Of a stretch of DNA of 25,910 bases, positions 8,030 to 14,897 are shown one piece after another. The notes under the pieces are model-generated. The model did not search any database and was not told the origin of the DNA. It was given only the letters and a program-made list of their open reading frames with translations. Position numbers and translations under genes: made by a program. Origin of the DNA: RGIG1995 sp045587445 (GTDB lineage Bacteria > Bacillota > Clostridia > Oscillospirales > CAG-272); NCBI GenBank assembly GCA_045587445.1, contig JAZNCH010000037.1:1-25910 (forward strand), in the 5' to 3' direction. Within the stretch, counting starts at the first letter, position 1, and the number at the start of each line of letters is the position of its first letter.

Positions 8030-9550
8030 ATGAGCGACAATGTAAATGTAAATGTTGAACAGACCGAACAGGAATATAACGAAGTTGTTAGAATAAGAAG
8101 AGAAAAGCTTGCAGGACTTAAAGAAGCGGGCAAAGACCCCTTTACTCTTACAAAGTATGACGTAACTGCTTACTCTACCGATATAAAGGCGGATTTTGAG
8201 AAATACGACGGCAAGACCGTAACTATTGCGGGAAGAATTGTCAGTCGCAGAATTATGGGCAAAGCAAGCTTTGTTAATATTCAGGACAGTGAGGGCAATA
8301 TACAGGCTTATATCCGCAGAGACGACGTTGATGCGGGACTTGAAGAGGGTGAGTCTGTATATGCTGAATTTAAGAAATGGGATATTGGCGATATAATTGG
8401 TATCGAGGGCTTTGTATTTAAGACGAAGACAGGCGAAATGTCAGTTCACGCACAGAAAATTATTCTTCTTGCAAAATCACTTCTTCCTTTGCCCGAGAAG
8501 TTTCACGGCTTGAAAGATACTGATTTGAGATATCGTCAGAGATATGTTGACCTTATAGTAAATCCCGAGGTCAGAGATACGTTCTACAAACGCTCAATGA
8601 TTTTGAAAGAGATAAGAAATTATCTTGATTCAAAGGGCTTCCTTGAAGTTGATACACCTATTCTTGTTCCTCTTGAAATAGGTGCGTCTGCAAGACCTTT
8701 TAAGACGCATCACAATACACTTGATATGGATATGTATCTTCGTATAGAGACAGAGCTTTATTTGAAGAGACTTATCGTTGGCGGTATGCATAAGGTTTAC
8801 GAGGTTGGAAGAATATTCCGTAACGAAGGTATGGATACAAAGCATAACCCCGAGTTTACCTCTATCGAGCTTTATCAGGCATTTACCGATTATTACGGTA
8901 TGATGGACTTGGTTGAAGAACTCTACAAGCTTCTTGCTGAAAAGATTTGTGGCGGCCTTGTTATAAACTATCAGGGCAACGAGATAGATATGGGTAAGTG
9001 GGAAAGACTTACTATGGTTGAGGCAGTTAAGAAGTATGCAGGCGTTGATTATAACGACTGGAAGACAGACGAAGAAGCTCGTGAGGTTGCAAAGAAGATG
9101 CACGTTCACGTTGAAGATAATGCAACAAAGGGAACTGTACTGGTTGAGTTCTTTGATGCTTATGTTGAAGAGAAGCTTATACAGCCTACGTTTATTTATG
9201 ACTATCCCGTTGAGAACAGTCCTTTGGCAAAGAGAAAGCCGTCAAACCCTGCATTTACAGAGCGTTTTGAATATTTTATAAATGCTACAGAGTTTGGTAA
9301 TGCGTTTAGTGAGCTTAACGACCCGATTGACCAGAAGGAACGTTTTGAAAAGCAGGTAGCTGCAAAGAGAGCAGCAGAACCCGAAACAGGTGCAGAAGTT
9401 GACTATGACTATGTAACAGCACTTGAATATGGTATGCCTCCTACAGGCGGTCTCGGATTTGGTATCGACAGACTTGTAATGCTCCTTACCGACAGCGCAT
9501 CTATCAGAGACGTATTGTTGTTCCCCACAATGAAGCCCCTTTCAGAGTAA
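8030..9550 (+). CDS. lysS: Lysyl-tRNA synthetase, class II
   Basis: This charges tRNA-Lys with lysine in the cytoplasm. The 506-aa product has the class II LysRS layout: a helical N-terminus, an OB-fold anticodon-binding domain at about 62-150, and a catalytic core. Motif 2 is around 259-285 (GRIFRNEGMDTKHNPEF) and motif 3 is GLGFGIDRL (474-482). ARPFKTHHNTLDMDMYLRIE near 221-240 is typical of the lysine enzyme. AGGTGA precedes the ATG. No terminator follows it directly; the nearest strong + strand hairpin is at 11685, on the far side of the restriction-modification unit. Length and motifs are normal. Confidence 0.97.
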   Translation: MSDNVNVNVEQTEQEYNEVVRIRREKLAGLKEAGKDPFTLTKYDVTAYSTDIKADFEKYDGKTVTIAGRIVSRRIMGKASFVNIQDSEGNIQAYIRRDDVDAGLEEGESVYAEFKKWDIGDIIGIEGFVFKTKTGEMSVHAQKIILLAKSLLPLPEKFHGLKDTDLRYRQRYVDLIVNPEVRDTFYKRSMILKEIRNYLDSKGFLEVDTPILVPLEIGASARPFKTHHNTLDMDMYLRIETELYLKRLIVGGMHKVYEVGRIFRNEGMDTKHNPEFTSIELYQAFTDYYGMMDLVEELYKLLAEKICGGLVINYQGNEIDMGKWERLTMVEAVKKYAGVDYNDWKTDEEAREVAKKMHVHVEDNATKGTVLVEFFDAYVEEKLIQPTFIYDYPVENSPLAKRKPSNPAFTERFEYFINATEFGNAFSELNDPIDQKERFEKQVAAKRAAEPETGAEVDYDYVTALEYGMPPTGGLGFGIDRLVMLLTDSASIRDVLLFPTMKPLSE

Positions 9551-9613
9551 AAAACCAAAAAAGTCACGTTTTGACAGCATTTGAGATGTTTTGTTAATTT
9601 AATAATGAAACAC

Positions 9614-9668
9614 GTCGTAGGTTTTACGACAAATGAATTTGTGAAAAATCTTTCGACCTTACGACAAA
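9614..9668. repeat. TTTACGACAAATGAA direct repeat (left copy) and related TTACGACA sites
   Basis: TTTACGACAAATGAA at 9623-9637 recurs exactly at 11661-11675, bracketing the restriction-modification unit. A related TTACGACAAA lies at 9659-9668, and an inverted partial copy GTCGTA (9614-9619) can pair with TACGAC (9625-9630). The copies could be junction repeats of the island or operator-like sites near the methylase promoter. Confidence 0.6.
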
Positions 9669-9687
9669 GACATATAATGATTATAAT
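9651..9687 (+). promoter_or_regulatory. Candidate promoter(s) of the DNA methyltransferase gene
   Basis: Two TATAAT boxes lie upstream of the gene: 9673-9678 (with weak -35 TTTCGA 9651-9656, 16-base spacer) and 9682-9687 (with TTACGA 9659-9664, 17-base spacer). The second -35 coincides with one TTACGACAAA copy. Confidence 0.5.
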
Positions 9688-9706
9688 TAACTTTAAGGTG
9701 TAAATT

Positions 9707-10531
9707 ATGAGCGCTATTAATAGTCCTTTCCGTTATCCTGGGGGGAAATTTTATGCTCGCAAATTAATTGCTGAGCATCTTATTGATAGTGATGTATATT
9801 GTGAACCTTTTGCTGGTGGCGGATCTGTATTTTTCTATAAAGAAAAAAGCAGAGTAAATATTTTGAATGATTTAGACGAAAATTTAATGTTGGTTTATCG
9901 CACAATAAGAGATAATCCAAAAGAGTTGATTCAAATCATAAAATCATTTGAATATCCATCAAAAGAGGCTCACTATCACTATAAAAATGAATACACCCCA
10001 AGAAATGAAATTGAAGCTGCAGCAAGATGGTTTTACCTTAATCGTATTTCTTATAGTGGAATTATGCAATTTCAAAACTGCTATTTTGGTTATGGCGATA
10101 AATATAGTATGCAGCCTAAAAATTGGCCGAGAAACATTGAAAACACAAGCCAAAAATTGCAAGGTGTTGAACTGAGGTGTTCGGATGCGATAGAGTGTAT
10201 ACACTCTATGCCGGACGGGGCACTGATTTTCGTTGATGCTCCATATTTTAATGCTGATCAAGATAAGTTCTATACTTGTTTCTTTTCTCGTGAAGATCAT
10301 ATAAGGTTGTCTGAAGCCATAAAGAATGAATATAAAAGATTAAGGATTTTCATCACTTACGATAATTGCGATGAAATTCGTGAGTTATATTCTTTTATGC
10401 CTCATATGTACGATAAAGAGTGGAATTATTGTATAAGTAGAACTGATGATCAAAAAGAAGGTCATAAGTTAGAAGATGGGTATAAAGGCAAACGAGAAAA
10501 AGGGAAAGAATTGTTTATCCTAAATTATTAA
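9707..10531 (+). CDS. D12-class (Dam-like) DNA adenine N6-methyltransferase of a type II R-M system
   Basis: This 274-aa enzyme is expected to methylate adenine N6 in the recognition site and so protect host DNA from the neighbouring endonuclease. Family D12 features are clear: SPFRYPGGK at the N-terminus (motif X, 6-14), EPFAGGGSVFF (motif I, 33-43), NDLDENL (54-60) and a motif IV. Motif IV reads DAPY (177-180) rather than the usual DPPY; the Asp, second Pro and aromatic residue are kept, so activity is plausible. AAGGTG at 9695-9700 fits the ATG. The gene faces the C/endonuclease pair and shares a bidirectional terminator with it. It looks AT-richer than lysS and is probably acquired. The target sequence cannot be deduced here. 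Confidence 0.88.
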   Translation: MSAINSPFRYPGGKFYARKLIAEHLIDSDVYCEPFAGGGSVFFYKEKSRVNILNDLDENLMLVYRTIRDNPKELIQIIKSFEYPSKEAHYHYKNEYTPRNEIEAAARWFYLNRISYSGIMQFQNCYFGYGDKYSMQPKNWPRNIENTSQKLQGVELRCSDAIECIHSMPDGALIFVDAPYFNADQDKFYTCFFSREDHIRLSEAIKNEYKRLRIFITYDNCDEIRELYSFMPHMYDKEWNYCISRTDDQKEGHKLEDGYKGKREKGKELFILNY

Positions 10532-10560
10532 AAGAGAGGCTTTTCGCCTCTCTTTTTTTA
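10531..10560. terminator. Bidirectional terminator between methylase and endonuclease
   Basis: AGAGAGGC (10533-10540), loop TTTTC and GCCTCTCT (10546-10553) form a perfect 8-bp stem. It is flanked by T runs on the right and A runs on the left, so it can end transcription of both convergent genes. Confidence 0.88.
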
Positions 10561-11298
10561 ACGTTTTTTCATTCTTGATCTATGGGTTTTTGTGAAATTT
10601 AAAAGGTATTCTTCTAATTCTGTAATAGGGTGCCATTTAGGATCATTTTCCAGTAAGACTTTTGGAGTACGAGGGATAACACCGTTTTCAGCTATTTCTT
10701 CAGCCATTGCAAAACGCCAATCATTATATGATGCGTTGAAAATTTCTTCATATGTTGGAGTGCAACTATAATATTCTGCAAGTTTTTCTATAACTTTTTT
10801 GTCGTTTAATAATTCAAAATTTTCTGTATACGTTGCACCTTCAATTACAGCATTAGAAAGATTTGAAACAATAATATCAAAATCGCCAACAAGGTATCTA
10901 TCATTGGTTGTTGTTGCCTTGCTAAGGTCACTGCGACTTTTATGACATTTTATAGAACAGAAAGGTTCATGACTAAACCTAGCACGATTTGAATACTTAA
11001 AACTTCCTCGTACAGCGTTTTTGCATTCTACTTTAATTATTATTCCTGTTCTTTGGTGAGTTATGGTTACATCTTCGTCATGTATTCCAGTTTGAGCGTT
11101 TAAATTAAGTTTTGCAACACTCCATTCATGACTATTAAGTGTTTCTTGCAAGAGAAGCAAGACGGCATATTCTGTTGCCTTCCCTCTAATCATAGGTACG
11201 ACTTTCTGGTCAATTAAAATATCTATTAAATATTCCTCTGGTATTTTGTAATTATCACAAAATTCTAAAATCTTTTCTCCAATTTCTTCTGAGGTCAT
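10558..11298 (-). CDS. Putative type II restriction endonuclease (PD-(D/E)XK-like)
   Basis: This 246-aa protein is called an endonuclease from context and a catalytic-like motif. It is coupled to a C-protein gene (ATGA overlap at 11295-11298) and faces a D12 methyltransferase, the normal make-up of a C-protein-controlled type II system. A PD-(D/E)XK-like signature is visible: D74 or D76 in HDEDVTI, then a beta strand ending in V-E91-C-K93-N. An upstream RGKATEY segment (38-44) with E43 could supply the helix glutamate. I do not recognise the specificity family. It ends at the shared terminator. The role is well supported by arrangement; cleavage specificity is unknown and should match that of the methylase. 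Confidence 0.78.
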   Translation of the reverse strand: MTSEEIGEKILEFCDNYKIPEEYLIDILIDQKVVPMIRGKATEYAVLLLLQETLNSHEWSVAKLNLNAQTGIHDEDVTITHQRTGIIIKVECKNAVRGSFKYSNRARFSHEPFCSIKCHKSRSDLSKATTTNDRYLVGDFDIIVSNLSNAVIEGATYTENFELLNDKKVIEKLAEYYSCTPTYEEIFNASYNDWRFAMAEEIAENGVIPRTPKVLLENDPKWHPITELEEYLLNFTKTHRSRMKKR

Positions 11299-11519
11299 TG
11301 CTTTTCCTCCTCATCTATCATAAGCAGTGTATATGAATCTATTTCCAATGCGTCTGCTATTTTTTGAACTGTTTCTAATGAAATATTGCGAGTGAAACAT
11401 TCAATATCGCTTATGTATGTGCGATGCAGATTGCATAATTCAGCAAATTTTTCTTGGGAAAGACCTTTTTCTATACGCTTTTTTCTTAAATTTGTTCCAA
11501 AAACTTTTATTATATTCAT
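11295..11519 (-). CDS. Restriction-modification controller protein (C protein, XRE family)
   Basis: This 74-aa protein is essentially one lambda-repressor/XRE helix-turn-helix: GTNLRKKRIEKGLSQEKFAE followed by NLHRTYISDIE and RNISLETVQKIADAL. C proteins delay endonuclease synthesis after entry to a new host and then set its level. The ATG at 11519 is chosen because GGGGGTG (11525-11531) precedes it; longer in-frame versions would start inside the promoter. It overlaps the endonuclease start by 4 bases, so the two are translated together. A palindrome resembling known C-boxes overlaps the promoter just upstream. Size, partner gene and operator agree with the call. Confidence 0.85.
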   Translation of the reverse strand: MNIIKVFGTNLRKKRIEKGLSQEKFAELCNLHRTYISDIECFTRNISLETVQKIADALEIDSYTLLMIDEEEKQ

Positions 11520-11541
11520 ATGAACACCCCCTACGTGCTTT

Positions 11542-11571
11542 ATTATAGACCCATAGCATACTATAAGTCTA
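11542..11571 (-). promoter_or_regulatory. C-gene promoter with C-box-like operator
   Basis: On the minus strand, TAGACT (11571-11566), an 18-base spacer and TATAAT (11547-11542) make a plausible promoter. The 22 bases 11548-11569 form an imperfect palindrome, GACTTATAG...CTATGGGTC, with 16 of 22 positions symmetric and all mismatches transitions. The left arm GACTTATAGT matches the core I recall for C-protein operators such as Esp1396I. Its overlap with the promoter fits autoregulation. Confidence 0.65.
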
Positions 11572-11649
11572 CAGACGATGAGTGGCAGCAAGGGGGATAT
11601 TGTATATTAGTGTGTTTACATCGTTGGGTAAAGAAACACCACTTGAAAA

Positions 11650-11675
11650 TTTACGACACATTTACGACAAATGAA
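11650..11675. repeat. TTTACGACAAATGAA direct repeat (right copy) with tandem 11-mer
   Basis: TTTACGACACA (11650-11660) and TTTACGACAAA (11661-11671) are adjacent 11-mers, and 11661-11675 is an exact copy of the 15-mer at 9623-9637. It lies at the outer edge of the restriction-modification unit, 10 bases before a strong hairpin. Confidence 0.6.
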
Positions 11676-11684
11676 AAAATGAAG

Positions 11685-11720
11685 ACACCCTATGACCGTA
11701 AAAAGTCATAGGGTGTTTTT
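11685..11720. terminator. Strong hairpin terminator, right edge of the R-M unit
   Basis: ACACCCTATGAC (11685-11696) pairs perfectly with GTCATAGGGTGT (11705-11716) around an 8-base loop, followed by T5 on +. On the minus strand the stem is followed by a T run three bases later, so it may also end the Imm26-like gene. No + strand gene immediately precedes it except, if the R-M unit is removed, lysS. Confidence 0.88.
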
Positions 11721-11747
11721 TGTGTCGCAATGTTTATATATTTATTA

Positions 11748-12830
11748 TTACTCAAGAATTACTCCCATTTGATTCCCGATATCTATTCTTTCTTTGTAGT
11801 ATTTGGGGTTTCTTAAGTCGCGATTGACAGCATGTTCAAAATAATTTTCCCAGTAAGGAATATTGGAGTTCGCTTGTATGCACTCTAAAAGAACATTTTT
11901 TTGTATGTTTAAAGTAAACGATACACCATTGTTTGTAAATCCCCCATATAAAAGCACACCGTTTTCAATTTCTTTAAAAGTTTTCCCATATTGGAAACAA
12001 ATCGACTCTTTTCTGATGTCGATGCTCCGTCCATACATAATGGGATAGTCCTCGTTTGCGGATAAAGGAATGTTTCCTATTATTTCATATTCCCCATAAA
12101 ACAAACGGTTGTCTGCTATTATTGTAGAGGGCAACGATTTTAATTTTTTTAATTCATCAATGGTTACATCGTTTCTTTCTGTTGCAATATGAAACGCGCT
12201 GCAAACTAAAGGTTTTGACATAAGGATATCCCAAAAGGGCTCTTTTCGTTTTCTCATTTTGTCAAAATCTAAAATAACTCGTCCGTAACCATAAAGGCGT
12301 CGGTCTATTTTGAAACGAAAAACATCGCCTTCTTTAAACTTAATATTTCGCCGAGATTGTTTTGCAAAATTCTCAATATCAACAATGTCATTTTCGTTAG
12401 TTTCGGAACACCAATTATTTACCCATTCTTCAAACTCCTTAATAGTTGCAATTTCAGTATCTATATAAGAAGTAGAATAATATGAGCACTCTGTTGAACT
12501 GTTATATAGAGTTATGTGTCGGTGATTGTAGTTTAAACACATACCTAAACTCGTTCTTTTCAACAAGTTGGTTGATGACAAAAGGACAGGTTTTCCTTTA
12601 GGTGTTTTAGGTAATAAATATTTACCATCATCAGAGATAACTTCGCAAAGTTCATATTCGCAATATTCTATATCGCTTGTAAGCACACATTTCCTTATTA
12701 TATTGTTTTCACAATATACATAAGTTTCAAATGTGTCATAAGGACTTGCTTTAATCTGAATACATTCCCAATTTGGATTTACTATACCTAACGCAAAACA
12801 TTTTCGTTGTTCATTAGTAAGTTCAAACAT
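11748..12830 (-). CDS. Imm26-like immunity-domain protein, otherwise uncharacterised
   Basis: This 360-aa cytoplasmic-looking protein has no signal peptide or membrane segment. Residues 165-186 (KFKEGDVFRFKI, then RRLYGYGRVI) match the start I recall for the Imm26 immunity family of polymorphic toxin systems, in which a GDVF strand is followed by a GYGRV strand; the domain probably extends to about residue 290. Residues 1-160 form a separate domain I do not recognise, including LPKTPKGKPVLLSSTNLL (73-90). No toxin gene adjoins it, so it is an orphan here. The ATG at 12830 follows a good minus-strand promoter, but the ribosome site is weak (GGGG 12839-12842). It ends just before the 11685-11720 hairpin. 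It may be immunity against a toxin from neighbours, or the fold may be used for another purpose. Confidence 0.55.
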   Translation of the reverse strand: MFELTNEQRKCFALGIVNPNWECIQIKASPYDTFETYVYCENNIIRKCVLTSDIEYCEYELCEVISDDGKYLLPKTPKGKPVLLSSTNLLKRTSLGMCLNYNHRHITLYNSSTECSYYSTSYIDTEIATIKEFEEWVNNWCSETNENDIVDIENFAKQSRRNIKFKEGDVFRFKIDRRLYGYGRVILDFDKMRKRKEPFWDILMSKPLVCSAFHIATERNDVTIDELKKLKSLPSTIIADNRLFYGEYEIIGNIPLSANEDYPIMYGRSIDIRKESICFQYGKTFKEIENGVLLYGGFTNNGVSFTLNIQKNVLLECIQANSNIPYWENYFEHAVNRDLRNPKYYKERIDIGNQMGVILE

Positions 12831-12870
12831 ATAGACAACCCCATTAAACTCAAACTTTCATACTAATCGC

Positions 12871-12899
12871 ATTATACCATAAATCATTCAAAATTTCAA
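12871..12899 (-). promoter_or_regulatory. Promoter of the Imm26-like gene
   Basis: On the minus strand TTGAAA (12899-12894), a 17-base spacer and TATAAT (12876-12871) lie about 40 bases upstream of the ATG at 12830. Confidence 0.7.
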
Positions 12900-12910
12900 T
12901 ATTTCCGCAA

Positions 12911-13020
12911 TCTTCATGAGTTATAACGATTCTTATAGAATCTTTATGACTCTTTTTCTTTTATATAAGACTCTTTATAAATCTTCATGATTATATAAGC
13001 ATCATGAGTCTTTATCTTAA
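12911..13020. repeat. Degenerate ~10-bp TCTTTATGA-type repeats
   Basis: The 430-bp gap 12831-13266 contains a run of related decamers: TCTTCATGAG (12911), TCTTATAGAA (12931), TCTTTATGAC (12941), CTCTTTATAA (12971), ATCTTCATGA (12981), an inverted-looking ATCATGAGTC (13001) and TTTATCTTAA (13011). Spacing is close to 10 or multiples of 10. TTATATAAG occurs twice (12961 and 12991), 30 bases apart. No gene is supported here. The period suggests phased A/T tracts or a protein-binding array. Confidence 0.5.
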
Positions 13021-13090
13021 ACATAGAGTAATTGAGAGTTATCAAGATTAAGTAAAGAGTATTTTTAAACATCAATATTTTTAATTTAAG

Positions 13091-13208
13091 AAGGAGGAAT
13101 TACAAAAGAAACCCGACTATAGCTGGAGGCTGTCAGTTTTGTAGGCAAGTCGATTATATTTTAAAAAAAACTAATAATATTACTGCGACTTTTATGGTGG
13201 AAAAATAG
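13091..13208 (+). other. Orphan Shine-Dalgarno and short open stretch without a start codon
   Basis: AAGGAGG (13091-13097) is an excellent ribosome site, yet no ATG, GTG or TTG follows at a usable distance. The frame from 13104 stays open for 34 codons to TAG at 13206-13208, with a CxxC (CQFC after GG) but no recognisable family. Short pairings (CGACT 13114-13118 with AGTCG 13148-13152, ATAGC with GCTGT) are possible. It could be a gene remnant or a structured leader. Confidence 0.3.
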
Positions 13209-13217
13209 TATAAGCCA

Positions 13218-13246
13218 TTTACAATATGCGTCGATTGTTGTATAAT
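13218..13246 (+). promoter_or_regulatory. Promoter of the LemA-cluster operon
   Basis: TTTACA (13218-13223), a 17-base spacer and TATAAT (13241-13246) end 20 bases before the ATG at 13267, giving a very short leader that begins near the GGGGTGAG ribosome site. Confidence 0.75.
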
Positions 13247-13266
13247 GTTGAAAAAGGGGTGAGAGA

Positions 13267-14877
13267 ATGAATTCGGTAATATATGAACCGTTAGAAGAGT
13301 TTGACGGCAAATACAGAGAAATTCATTTAGAGAACACAAATAGATTTTTTGACAATCTTGTAAAACAATCCGGTATTGATATAGAACAGAATAGAAATAC
13401 CGTAAAACAGTATAATGAATATAAAGAGAATTTAGCAAAGTTAAAGAAAAAGCTAAATTGTTTAAGATTTTTCAGAGTACTGATGTGTATTACTGTCCTG
13501 CTGATACCTCTTGTTATTATGAAGATAACCCCAATGATTAAGGAACTTCGAACTAAAATAGAAGAAGCGGATAAACGTGCTGACGAACTGTTGGCAGAGG
13601 CACATAATCAGATGCTTCCTCTTAATAATCTTTTTACAGACAGAGATGCATTGAATATCATCGATTCTACAATTCCAATGATTTCTTTTAATAAAAGTTT
13701 TTCGGTAAAACAAGAAGCCGATATGAAAATAAATTATGATTTCGGCGAACGTAATGAAGCCGAACAGTCAACATTTGAAGTTTTGTCGGGGTATTATAAC
13801 GGGAATCCGTTTTTGTTTGAAAATAAAGTTATACACACAATGGGCACGGAAACATATCACGGATACAAGACGATTCATTGGACAGAAAGGTATCGCGATT
13901 CCAATGGTAAAATGAGAACGCGAACAAGGTCGCAAACACTTCACGCTACGGTAACGAAGCCAAAGCCGTTTTACGATACGCAGGTGGTGCTGAACTATTG
14001 TTCGCAAGGTGCCCCCGATTTATCATTTAGCCGTGATGCTTCTCATTTGGAACAAAAGAGCGAAAAAGAAATAAAGAGATTTGTAAAACGCGGCGAAAAG
14101 AAACTGAAAAGAAAGACCGAGAAGGCAATAAGCAACAACAAAGACTTTATGAGTATGTCGAACTCGGATTTTGAGGTTATTTTTGATGCGCTTGACAGAG
14201 ATAATGAAGTTCAGTTCAGAACTCTTTTTACACCGCTTGCGCAGACCAATATGGTTTCATTGATTCTGTCAAAACTCGGATACGGCGATGACTTTAACTT
14301 TATAAAGCTAAAACGTACAAACAAGATTATATCAAAGCATAGTCAAGGCAGAGCAATAAATCTGTTGGCGGGAAACTATACTTCGTATTCCTATGATATA
14401 ATCAAAGAAAACTTTATTGAGAAAAACAAGGAATATTTCAAAGCGGTATACTTTGATTTTGCACCTCTTTGGTCTATACCGATATATCAGGAGAGACCGG
14501 TACATTCTTTGAAACCTATCCCTGATTATTCGCAGTTGTATTCGTTAAAGGAATGTGAAGTATTGGCAAATGCTGTTGACCGCAAATACGTTGTACATCC
14601 GCAGACGAAAACTCAAGCGATTTTGAAATCGGAATTTATAAGTTCCAAGGATAGTATTGATGAAACATGTATCACTGCATATTCTTATGATATAGAAAAA
14701 AGGGTGGACATTGTATCAATGCTCGGCGGCGATGGACACTATCACAACGTGCGTGTTGAATGGGATGATTATTTACCACTTGAAGTGCGTAATAATTTCT
14801 GTATTTCTACAAACGAAATTGCAAAAAATAAGACAGTTATAGCAAGACGTAACGGCTTGTGTATATTTAATTCTTAA
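13267..14877 (+). CDS. Large membrane-anchored protein of unknown function beside LemA
   Basis: I do not recognise the family of this 536-aa protein. Residues 1-66 are charged, with a short coiled coil (about 40-66). A single TM segment lies at about 67-86 (LRFFRVLMCITVLLIPLVIM), then a second helix rich in Glu/Lys (90-112), then a soluble part of about 420 residues with beta-rich and helical stretches. It has no signal peptide and no obvious catalytic motif. A segment near 170-240 (SGYYNGNPFLFENK through TKPKPFYDT) looks like a compact domain; DUF3137-type proteins are often found beside lemA and share this membrane-plus-cytosolic layout, but I could not confirm membership. GGGGTGAG supports the start. 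It is followed by lemA after 20 bp. Function is unknown. Confidence 0.75.
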   Translation: MNSVIYEPLEEFDGKYREIHLENTNRFFDNLVKQSGIDIEQNRNTVKQYNEYKENLAKLKKKLNCLRFFRVLMCITVLLIPLVIMKITPMIKELRTKIEEADKRADELLAEAHNQMLPLNNLFTDRDALNIIDSTIPMISFNKSFSVKQEADMKINYDFGERNEAEQSTFEVLSGYYNGNPFLFENKVIHTMGTETYHGYKTIHWTERYRDSNGKMRTRTRSQTLHATVTKPKPFYDTQVVLNYCSQGAPDLSFSRDASHLEQKSEKEIKRFVKRGEKKLKRKTEKAISNNKDFMSMSNSDFEVIFDALDRDNEVQFRTLFTPLAQTNMVSLILSKLGYGDDFNFIKLKRTNKIISKHSQGRAINLLAGNYTSYSYDIIKENFIEKNKEYFKAVYFDFAPLWSIPIYQERPVHSLKPIPDYSQLYSLKECEVLANAVDRKYVVHPQTKTQAILKSEFISSKDSIDETCITAYSYDIEKRVDIVSMLGGDGHYHNVRVEWDDYLPLEVRNNFCISTNEIAKNKTVIARRNGLCIFNS

Positions 14878-14897
14878 ATAAAAAAGGAGAAAGAAAA

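Noticed and set aside
9571..9599. TTGACA at 9571-9576 as a promoter after lysS
   Set aside because: No acceptable -10 lies at 16-18 bases; the best hexamers match only three of six positions.
11520..11711. Short + strand open frame over the C-gene promoter
   Set aside because: It spans the C promoter, the 11-mer repeats and the 11685 terminator hairpin and has no ribosome site, so it is not a gene.
12911..13020. Repeat run considered as a CRISPR array
   Set aside because: Units are about 10 bp, degenerate and without spacers of regular length; no cas gene is nearby.
13104..13160. Segment considered as a known riboswitch class
   Set aside because: Pairings are short and I could not match any conserved core of common classes such as c-di-GMP or preQ1.
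13154..13438. Minus-strand open frame opposite the start of the LemA operon
   Set aside because: It crosses the operon promoter and the first coding segment and shows no ribosome site or family match.
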